Position numbers and translations under genes: made by a program. From an uncultured Methanobrevibacter sp. (GTDB taxonomy: Archaea; Methanobacteriota; Methanobacteria; Methanobacteriales; Methanobacteriaceae): a stretch of DNA of 8,928 nt. The notes beneath the pieces are model-generated. The model was given only the letters and a program-made list of their open reading frames with translations, made no database searches and was not told the DNA's origin. Below are positions 1 to 8,928 of this stretch, piece by piece. Within the stretch, counting starts at the first letter, position 1. Each line of letters begins with the position of its first letter. Location of the stretch: assembly GCA_946611495.1 (NCBI GenBank), contig CAMODR010000036.1, positions 1 to 8,928 on the forward strand. Reading direction: 5' to 3'.

Positions 1-37
1 AACCAAGCGGCCGCGGGTTCAATTCCCGTCGGGCCCG
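1..37 (+). tRNA. tRNA 3' part, probably tRNA-Lys (truncated by window start)
   Basis: The window opens just after an anticodon. Bases 1-2 (AA) fit anticodon-loop positions 37-38 and 3-7 (CCAAG) the 3' side of the anticodon stem. Bases 8-12 form the variable loop. The T-arm is 13-17 paired with 25-29 around the loop TTCAATT. Bases 30-36 (CGGGCCC) are the 3' acceptor strand and base 37 (G) is the discriminator. The implied 5' strand GGGCCCG, the G discriminator and A37 match my memory of archaeal tRNA-Lys, but the anticodon lies outside the window, so the identity is tentative. CCA is not encoded: the next bases are CTC. Confidence 0.85.
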
Positions 38-43
38 CTCTGA

Positions 44-51
44 TTTTTTTT
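44..51 (+). terminator. T8 tract terminator after the tRNA
   Basis: Eight consecutive T residues begin seven bases after the tRNA discriminator base. Archaeal RNA polymerase commonly terminates at such non-template-strand T-tracts without needing a hairpin. The position directly after a tRNA gene supports this reading, though termination itself is inferred. Confidence 0.6.
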
Positions 52-403
52 ATTATTAACTAAAGATTTAAATATTTTATAAACTATTTTATATTTTTTA
101 CTTTTATTAATTCTACATAGTTTATTCTATAAATTTTAATTTTATTTCAATTTATACACTATTTAAATCATATTTTAAGCGTATTTAAGGTTTATTTAAA
201 ATTAGAAATGTTATTCTACTAGAATTTTATTCATAAATTAGCCAAGCAATGTTTAGTCTTAGAATGTTATATGTGGGTTATCAAATATTTTTTCAAGATT
301 TGTACTCTTTTTATATTTTTTTAATTCTACATTAGACTACTTTATGGATGTTCTATGATGATCAAGGTGTAAATATAGTGAATAATTTTATTATTTATTT
401 AAG
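52..403. other. AT-rich gene-free region upstream of rpoH (distal part)
   Basis: About 350 bases with no open reading frame of note on either strand, made mostly of A and T with many short T-runs, for example near 284-290 and 315-321. Two patches are slightly richer in G and C, at roughly 240-280 and 336-370. They contain only very short reading frames, such as an ATG that reaches a stop after a few codons. I see no RNA gene, insertion sequence end or CRISPR unit here. Confidence 0.6.
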
Positions 404-435
404 TTATTAGTTATTTGATTTATTAGTTATTTAAT
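404..435. repeat. 16-bp tandem duplication upstream of rpoH
   Basis: Two adjacent 16-base units, 404-419 and 420-435, read TTATTAGTTATTTGAT and TTATTAGTTATTTAAT and differ at one position. They directly precede the inverted repeat at 437-485. The function is unknown. They may be slippage products in AT-rich DNA, or part of a regulatory element. Confidence 0.75.
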
Positions 436-436
436 T

Positions 437-485
437 TATTTTGTTAATGAATATTCGTTAACTAATAATCCTTATTAACAAAATA
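437..485. promoter_or_regulatory. 14-bp inverted repeat, possible operator upstream of rpoH
   Basis: The left arm 437-450 (TATTTTGTTAATGA) pairs with the right arm 472-485 (TTATTAACAAAATA), with one G-T mismatch in 14. The 21-base centre contains the palindrome GTTAAC at 457-462, so the motif GTTAA or its complement occurs three times. The right arm abuts the candidate TATA element of rpoH. That placement would suit a repressor or activator site overlapping BRE/TATA, but no regulator can be named. Confidence 0.45.
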
Positions 486-500
486 CATATAATATTTATA
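481..500 (+). promoter_or_regulatory. candidate BRE/TATA promoter for rpoH
   Basis: The segment combines a purine-rich AAA-type stretch with TATA-like words (CATATAATATTTATA). An archaeal start site about 22-27 bases downstream would fall near 515-525, leaving a leader of roughly 40-45 bases with the Shine-Dalgarno at 552-556. In DNA this AT-rich, TATA-like words are common, so position rather than sequence is the main support. Confidence 0.35.
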
Positions 501-551
501 ATTTAGTTATATTCATTTGAAAATTAATATTAAATTTAAAATTTATTTACT

Positions 552-556
552 GGAGG
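552..556 (+). promoter_or_regulatory. Shine-Dalgarno GGAGG that fixes the TTG start of rpoH
   Basis: GGAGG lies six bases before TTG at 563. It is the only strong ribosome binding site upstream of the conserved RpoH N-terminus. There is no in-frame ATG near it, so it decides in favour of the TTG start. Confidence 0.85.
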
Positions 557-562
557 AATATT

Positions 563-811
563 TTGAAATTTGATATTTTAGAACATAATGCTGTTCCAAA
601 GCATGAAATTTTAACAGAATCTGAAATTAAAAAGATTTTTAGTAAATTGGATTATGATATTAGCCAACTTCCAAAAATAAAAGTTGATGATCCTGTATCT
701 AAAGCTATCGGTGCTCAAGAAGGTGATGTTTTAAAGATCACTCGTGAAAGTCAAACTGCAGGAACCTTCATTACCTACAGATTAGTTGAAGGCACCATTA
801 GCAATAAATAA
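563..811 (+). CDS. rpoH: DNA-directed RNA polymerase subunit H (RpoH, Rpb5 C-terminal homologue)
   Basis: An 82-residue protein of the usual archaeal RpoH size, matching only the C-terminal domain of eukaryotic Rpb5. The N-terminal signature has the form H-N-A-V-P-K-H-E-I-L (residues 8-17). The core motif LPKIKVDDPVSKAIGAQEGD (36-55) is followed by KITRESQTAG and a YRLV end. In the family, H sits by the downstream DNA channel next to the A'' jaw and contributes to open-complex stability. Translation starts at TTG, supported by GGAGG six bases upstream and by the conserved N-terminus. It heads the cluster but is separated from rpoB2 by a 153-bp repeat-containing spacer, so part of its transcripts may be independent. 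Function is from family knowledge; the motifs are seen directly. Confidence 0.97.
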   Translation: MKFDILEHNAVPKHEILTESEIKKIFSKLDYDISQLPKIKVDDPVSKAIGAQEGDVLKITRESQTAGTFITYRLVEGTISNK

Positions 812-865
812 TTAATATTATATCTATAAATGAATTATTTTATTAAATGATTATTAAATGAGTAT

Positions 866-937
866 ATTTATTAAAACATTTAATTTATTAAAGGCATTTA
901 TATTTATTAAAGCATTCAAATTTATTAAAGACATTAT
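866..937. repeat. four degenerate ~18-bp direct repeats before rpoB2
   Basis: The word ATTTATTAAA followed by one to three bases and CATT occurs four times, starting at 866, 883, 902 and 920 (spacings 17, 19 and 18). The shared form is ATTTATTAAA-(A/G)-CATT. It fills most of the rpoH-rpoB2 spacer (812-964), which is otherwise plain AT-rich DNA. The array stops about 16 bases before the rpoB2 Shine-Dalgarno GGAG at 954-957. It could be a multi-copy binding site, a leader element of rpoB2 mRNA, or decayed slippage repeats. Confidence 0.6.
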
Positions 938-964
938 TTAATTAAGATTTATCGGAGATATTAG

Positions 965-2527
965 ATGAAGAATAAGACATGGGGTTTAGTAGACTCATTT
1001 TTTGATAAGTATGATATTGTAGATCATCATATCAAATCATATAACGATTTTGTTGAAAATCGTATACAAAACATTATTGACATTACTGAACCAATTACTA
1101 TTGAAAATGAAAAAGGTAACTATACTCTTAGGACTGGTAAAATTACCATAGAAAAACCTTTCACAAAAGAAGCTGACGGTTCTAAAAGTATGATTTATCC
1201 AACTGAAGCAAGACTTAGAAACTTAAACTATTCTGCTCATATGTATTTGGAAATGGCTTTGCATGACAATAATAGTGATGAAGAGGAAGAATTAGAACCT
1301 GTTTACATTGGTGAATTGCCTCTTATGCTTAAATCAAGCATTTGTCATTTGCATGGACTTAGCGATGAGGAATTAATTCAAAAAGGTGAAGACCCTAAAG
1401 ATCCAGGCGGATACTTTATCGTTAACGGTTCTGAAAGAGCTGTTGTTACAATGGAAGAGATTGCACCTAATAAGATTATCCTTGAAAGAATTGATAACAT
1501 TGAAGATAGACATGCAAAAGCTATTGTAACTTCTATTAAAAGTGGTTTCAGAGCAAGAATCACTCTTGAATATAAAAAACCACGTAAAAGCGGTGTATTC
1601 TTAAGAATTTCCTTCCCTTACGTTCCGGGTGAAATTCCTCTTGTAATCTTGCTTAGGGCATTAGGATTATCTACAGATAATGAGATTATCTCAAAAATTT
1701 CAGATGACTTTAACTTCCAAATGATTATTGCAGACGACTTACAAGTATCTGAAAAAGACTTAAAATTAGATTCTGATGAAATGTTAAGCTTATCTGTTGA
1801 GGAAAGAGATAAATACCTTGAACAAGCTGCAATTAAATACATTGGTAATAGGGTAGCTAAAGGAATGACTGAAGAATACAGAATCAAACGTGCTGAAGAT
1901 GTAATTGACAGATACTTATTGCCTCATATGGGTATTGAATCTGACAAACGTTATGATAAGGCTATTTACTTAGCTGAAATGACTGAAATGTTGCTTCAAG
2001 TAATCGATGGCAAAAGAGAACCTCACGACAAGGACCACTATACCAATAAAAGATTAAGAGTTTCTGGTGACTTAATGGAAGACTTGTTCAGAGTTGCATT
2101 CTCTTCATTAACAAGAGACATGAGTTATCAACTTGAAAGAAGTTTGTCCAGAGGTAAAGAGCTTTCAATTAAGCAAGCTGTTCGTTCTGATGTATTGACT
2201 GAAAATATTAAGCATGCAATTGCTACAGGTAATTGGGTCGGCGGAAGAGCTGGTGTAAGCCAATTGTTAGACAGAGTAAGTTACATGGCAACACTTTCTC
2301 ACCTTAGAAGAGTTGTTTCCCCACTTACAAGAAGCCAACCTCACTTTGAAGCAAGAGACTTGCACCCAACCCAGTTTGGTAAGATTTGTCCTAATGAAAC
2401 TCCAGAAGGACCTAACTGTGGTTTGGTAAAGAACTTAGCACTTATGTGTAAGATATCTGAAGGATTTGATCCAGATGAAGTTGTAAACATTATCAGTGAA
2501 ATGGATGATGTGGACATGATTGATTAA
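965..2527 (+). CDS. rpoB2: DNA-directed RNA polymerase subunit B'' (N-terminal half of the split beta-like subunit)
   Basis: A 520-residue protein equal to the N-terminal half of bacterial beta and Rpb2 (protrusion, lobe and fork). Visible family motifs are GELPLMLKSSICHLHG (116-131), DPGGYFIVNGSERA (146-159), DKDHYTNKRLRVSGDL (355-370), ATGNW (420-424) and the fork region RDLHPTQFGKICPNETPEG (464-482) followed by NCGLVKNLA. Together with B' it lines the DNA channel and the wall of the active centre. The protein ends soon after NLALMCKIS in an acidic tail. This is where the methanogen split normally falls, so it is complete rather than truncated. The ATG at 965 follows GGAG at 954-957 and gives the expected N-terminus. 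rpoB1 begins 12 bases after its stop, implying co-transcription and coupled synthesis. Confidence 0.98.
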   Translation: MKNKTWGLVDSFFDKYDIVDHHIKSYNDFVENRIQNIIDITEPITIENEKGNYTLRTGKITIEKPFTKEADGSKSMIYPTEARLRNLNYSAHMYLEMALHDNNSDEEEELEPVYIGELPLMLKSSICHLHGLSDEELIQKGEDPKDPGGYFIVNGSERAVVTMEEIAPNKIILERIDNIEDRHAKAIVTSIKSGFRARITLEYKKPRKSGVFLRISFPYVPGEIPLVILLRALGLSTDNEIISKISDDFNFQMIIADDLQVSEKDLKLDSDEMLSLSVEERDKYLEQAAIKYIGNRVAKGMTEEYRIKRAEDVIDRYLLPHMGIESDKRYDKAIYLAEMTEMLLQVIDGKREPHDKDHYTNKRLRVSGDLMEDLFRVAFSSLTRDMSYQLERSLSRGKELSIKQAVRSDVLTENIKHAIATGNWVGGRAGVSQLLDRVSYMATLSHLRRVVSPLTRSQPHFEARDLHPTQFGKICPNETPEGPNCGLVKNLALMCKISEGFDPDEVVNIISEMDDVDMID

Positions 2528-2529
2528 AC

Positions 2530-2536
2530 AGGTGAT
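2530..2536 (+). promoter_or_regulatory. Shine-Dalgarno AGGTGAT in the rpoB2-rpoB1 junction
   Basis: AGGTGAT complements the downstream part of the 16S rRNA 3' end (the GGUGAU portion) rather than the usual GGAGG core. It begins two bases after the rpoB2 stop and ends three bases before ATG at 2540. The junction is 12 bases, so terminating ribosomes could re-initiate on rpoB1. Confidence 0.75.
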
Positions 2537-2539
2537 TGT

Positions 2540-4351
<1,812 letters not shown>

Positions 4352-4371
4352 GAATTGAGGTTAAAATTATA

Positions 4372-4487
4372 ATTTGAGTTTTAATTATTATGTTTTAAAA
4401 TGAGAATTTAGTGATTTGAGTTTTAATTATTATGTTTTAAAATGAGAATTTAGTGATTTGAGTTTTAATTATTATGTTTTAAAATGA
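4372..4487. repeat. 42-bp perfect tandem repeat (about 2.8 copies) in the rpoB1-rpoA1 spacer
   Basis: Copies start at 4372, 4414 and 4456. The first two are identical over all 42 bases and the third is identical for 32 before diverging. Each unit holds GTTTTAAAAT with the palindrome TTTTAAAA, and every forward frame contains stops, so the array is non-coding. A 12-base palindrome (AAATTATAATTT, 4364-4375) sits at its left edge. The array occupies most of the spacer 4352-4533; the rest is AT-rich leader leading to the rpoA1 ribosome binding site. Perfect identity suggests recent duplication. A period of 42 equals about four turns of B-DNA, so the copies would face the same side of the helix. 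Confidence 0.95.
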
Positions 4488-4519
4488 AAATATGGTTTTT
4501 AACTAAATTTATGTTTATT

Positions 4520-4525
4520 AAGGAG
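4520..4525 (+). promoter_or_regulatory. Shine-Dalgarno AAGGAG that fixes the TTG start of rpoA1
   Basis: AAGGAG ends eight bases before TTG at 4534. The protein read from this TTG begins with the conserved archaeal A' N-terminus (MKGIIKKIDQINFG). The next in-frame Met is residue 16 and would remove that segment. Confidence 0.85.
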
Positions 4526-4533
4526 TCAATATT

Positions 4534-7312
4534 TTGAAAGGAATTATTAAAAAGATTGATCAAATTAATTTTGGATTAATGTCACCGGATCAAATTAGGG
4601 AAATGTCTGTTGTAAACATTACAAGACCGGATACCTATGATGAAGACGGATACCCTATCGAAAACGGTTTAATGGATTCTCGTTTAGGTGTTATTGACCC
4701 AAGTTTAAAATGCAGAACTTGTGGTGAAAAAGGAGGAGAATGTCAAGGACACTTCGGTATGATTGAGCTTGCAAGGCCGGTCATTCATGTAGGTTTCGGT
4801 GATGACATTCATAAGATCTTACGTTCAACCTGTAATGAATGTGGACGTGTCCTATTGGATGATGATGAAATCGAAGAGATCACTGAAGAATTAAAAGCAC
4901 TTCAAAAGGCTGGCGAAAGCCCTGAAGACCTTATTAAAGAGGTTTATAAAAAATGTAAAACCAGAAAGGATAAGGAAGAATGTCCTCACTGTGGTGCAGA
5001 GCAAGAAGACATTAAAATCGTAAAGCCTATTGGAATTCTTGAAGTAAGAAAAGAATATGATGAAAACGGCGAAGTCATTAAAGATGCAAACGGAAATCCA
5101 GTAACCACTGATTATGACTTAACCGCTTCTGAAGTTCGTGAAAAATTAGAACGCATTCCAGATGAAGATGCTTATGTTTTAGGAGTAAATCCTGAAGTTG
5201 CACGTCCTGAATGGATGGTTTTAACTGTTTTACCAGTTCCTCCTGTAACTGTAAGACCTTCAATCACTCTTGATACTGGTGAACGTTCTGAAGACGACTT
5301 AACCCACAAGTTAGTGGATATCTTAAGAATCAACCAAAGATTGATTGAAAACATGGATGCAGGTGCTCCACAGCTTATTGTAGAGGACCTTTGGCAATTA
5401 TTACAATACCACGTAACAACCTACTTCGATAACGAAGCATCAGGTGTTCCTCCTGCAAGACACAGAAGTGGAAGGCCTCTTAAGACCTTAGCTCAAAGGC
5501 TTAAAGGAAAAGAAGGAAGATTCAGAAGTAACTTATCAGGTAAGCGTGTAAACTTCTCTGCACGTACTGTAATCTCTCCAGACCCTAACATCAGTATCAA
5601 CGAAGTTGGTGTTCCTGAAATGATTGCAAAAGAAGTTACAGTACCTACTTATGTAAATGAATGGAACATTGATGACTTAAGAGAATCTATTCTTAACGGT
5701 CCTAATGTACACCCTGGTGCAAACTATGTGAGAAAATACAATCCAAGAATCGATGACTATAATAAGGTAAGAGTCTTGGATACCAATAAGGAAATGGTTG
5801 CTGAAAACTTAGACTATGGTGATATCGTAATGAGACATCTTAAGGATGGAGACATTGTATTATTCAACCGTCAGCCTTCACTTCACCGTATGAGTATGAT
5901 GGCTCATGAAGTAAGGGTACTTCCTTATAAGACCTTCAGACTTAACCTTTGTGTATGTCCTCCATACAATGCAGACTTTGACGGAGACGAAATGAACATG
6001 CACGTATTCCAAACCGATGAATCCCGTGCAGAAGCTAAATCCCTTATGAGAGTACAGGAACATATCTTATCTCCTCGTTTCGGTGGACCGATCATTGGTG
6101 CTATTCACGACCACATTAGTGGAGCATATCTCTTAACCAGAGATGGATTTGAATTTACTGAAGAACAGGCTTTCCAAGCTATTCGTAAATCACACTTATT
6201 AAACAACCCTTATGTTGACAAGAAGCATTTAAAACGTAAGAACCGTAACTGGACAGGTAAGGAAATATTCAGCCTTCTCCTTCCAGATGACTTGAATATG
6301 AACTACAGAGCTGAAATCTGTAAGAAATGTGAAGAAGGTTGTAGCTTTGAAGCATGTGAACATGATGCATATGTGGTTATTAAAGATGGTCAATTAACCC
6401 ACGGTGCAATAGACGAAGCTGCATATGGTTCTTTCTCTGGTAAGATTTTAGATACTATTGTTAAGGAATATGGTCCTTCAAGAGCTAAGGAATTCCTTGA
6501 CCGTTCTACTGACCTTGCTATCTGCGGAATCATGAAAACCGGTATCACTACCAGTACCAATGATGAAGAAATCCCAGAAGAAGCTATTGAGGTAATTGAC
6601 GCTCACTTGGATAATGCAGAGCAAAAGGTAGACAGATTAATTGATGCATATGAAATGGGCGAACTTCAACCATTGCCTGGACGTAGTGAAGAGGAAACCT
6701 TGGAAATGCGTATTGTACAAGTTCTAGGGGAAGCTAGGGACACAGCAGGTGATATTGCAGCAGGTTACCTTACAATGGGTAAGCAAGATGCTGATGACAC
6801 TTATGATCATGTGATGGCTGTAGAAAACCACTCTGTAGTAATGGCAAAAACTGGTGCAAGGGCATCTATGTTGAACTTGGCTCAGATTACCGCTTGTGTA
6901 GGACAGCAATCTGTTCGTGGTGGACGTATTACAAGAGGATATCTAAACAGGCCTTTACCTCACTTTAGAAAACATGAGTTAGGGGCAAGAGCTAAAGGAT
7001 TTGTACATTCCAGCTACAAAGAAGGACTTGACCCTGTAGAATTCTTCTTCCACGCTATGGGAGGAAGAGAAGGTCTTGTAGATACCGCGATTCGTACAGC
7101 ACAATCTGGTTACATGCAAAGAAGACTTGTAAATGCACTTGAAGACTTAAATGTAGGTCCTGATGGTTTAGTTACTGATAACAAAGGTCAAATTATCCAA
7201 AGAGTATTTGGTGAAGATGGAATTGACCCAGCTAAAAGTGACTTTGGTAAAGTGGCTAACTTAGACAAACTCATTGACGAAATGAGAATTAAGGAAAAAG
7301 ACAGTGGTAAAT

Positions 7313-7314
<2 letters not shown>
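4534..7314 (+). CDS. rpoA1: DNA-directed RNA polymerase subunit A' (N-terminal two thirds of the beta'-like subunit)
   Basis: A 926-residue protein homologous to the N-terminal part of Rpb1/beta'. The clamp has a first zinc site (C60, C63, C70, H73) and a second (C100, C103, C150, C153). The segment RSNLSGKRVNFSARTVISPD (331-350) is the conserved switch/lid region. NRQPSLHRMSMM (445-456) leads to the catalytic loop NADFDGDEMNMH (479-490), whose aspartates 481, 483 and 485 hold the catalytic Mg. The bridge helix lies around GGREGLVDTAIRTAQSGYMQ (843-862) and continues to about 872. The subunit ends shortly after it, so the trigger loop is supplied by A''. A four-cysteine cluster (C596, C599, C603, C608) sits in the funnel/pore part. 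Start is TTG, chosen from the conserved N-terminus and AAGGAG. Length is normal, with no intein. Its stop codon runs into the rpoA2 Shine-Dalgarno. Confidence 0.98.
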
Positions 7315-8668
<1,354 letters not shown>

Positions 8669-8928
8669 AAAATTACTAAAAATAGAAAAAAATTTAATTA
8701 AATAATTAATTTATTAATTTGTTTATTAATTAAATATTAATTATTTTATAATTAGTTATTAATTGTTAATTAATTAATTTTCTATTATCATATTTATCAA
8801 TTATTTATTGCTAAAATTAATCATTTTCATAGTAATTTCAAATTATTGAATATTATTTAGAATCTTTTTTTTGGATTAATATTTTATTATTAATTCAGAA
8901 TATTTTTCTTAAACTTTATTCAATTTTT
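8669..8928. other. AT-only gene-free region downstream of rpoA2
   Basis: About 260 bases of nearly pure A and T with repeated TTAATTAA and TTATTAAT words and no plausible open reading frame on either strand. An A-rich patch at 8678-8692 would read as a T-tract for a transcript on the minus strand, and a T8 run occurs at 8865-8872. No convincing promoter, RNA gene or start of the next gene is visible before the window ends. Confidence 0.6.

Noticed and set aside
7..16. GC-rich GCGGCCGC (NotI-like) and CCGCGG sites at the window start, resembling a cloning linker
   Set aside because: The bases fit exactly the variable loop and T-stem of a tRNA, with pairing T-arm and a normal acceptor end, so no vector origin is needed.
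109..335. Recurring ATTCTA words and a small palindrome (ATTCTA-C-TAGAAT at 213-225) upstream of rpoH
   Set aside because: The words are short, irregularly spaced and expected in DNA with this composition; no link to a promoter or gene is visible.
4372..4487. Possible CRISPR array from the regular 42-base units
   Set aside because: The units are directly adjacent with no unique spacers, the copies are few, and no cas genes are present.
8700..8800. Repeated TTAATTAA words as a possible replication or attachment element
   Set aside because: They have no fixed period, no flanking gene of mobile or replication type, and are typical of AT-only low-complexity sequence.

Overview
This window carries the core RNA polymerase gene cluster of an AT-rich methanogenic archaeon. 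The beta-like subunit is split into two genes (B'' and B') and the beta'-like subunit into A' and A''. They lie in the order rpoH, rpoB2, rpoB1, rpoA1, rpoA2, all on the + strand. Split B plus split A is typical of methanogens and some related euryarchaea. The very low GC content, the spacers built almost only of A and T, the Shine-Dalgarno-led genes and the tRNA end without an encoded CCA fit Methanobacteriales best, most likely Methanobrevibacter or a close relative. The genus is an inference from composition and protein style.

Layout: 1-37 is the 3' part of a tRNA, probably tRNA-Lys, followed by a T-tract. 38-562 is a gene-free AT-rich region. Its last ~160 bases hold a 16-bp tandem duplication, a 14-bp inverted repeat and a candidate promoter for rpoH. 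rpoH (563-811) is followed by a 153-bp spacer with four degenerate direct repeats, then rpoB2 (965-2527). Twelve bases later comes rpoB1 (2540-4351). A 182-bp spacer holding a perfect 42-bp tandem repeat precedes rpoA1 (4534-7314), and 12 bases after that comes rpoA2 (7327-8640). A strong hairpin straddles the rpoA2 stop codon and is followed by a short T-run. The remaining ~270 bases are nearly pure AT with no gene.

How it works together: B'' and B' rebuild one beta-like subunit, and A' and A'' rebuild one beta'-like subunit. B' gives the catalytic acidic and lysine motifs, A' gives the Mg-binding NADFDGDEM loop and bridge helix, and A'' gives the trigger loop. H sits at the downstream-DNA (jaw) side of the enzyme. 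All catalytic motifs are intact, no inteins interrupt the genes, and no gene is broken.

The coding part is conserved housekeeping, and I do not see a new enzymatic system. The unusual material is non-coding or accessory: repeat-bearing spacers placed exactly where one gene of the cluster is separated from the next functional pair, the hairpin on the last stop codon, an acidic insert in A'', and a four-cysteine cluster in A'. The spacers raise the possibility that rpoH, rpoB2-B1 and rpoA1-A2 are separately tuned expression units.
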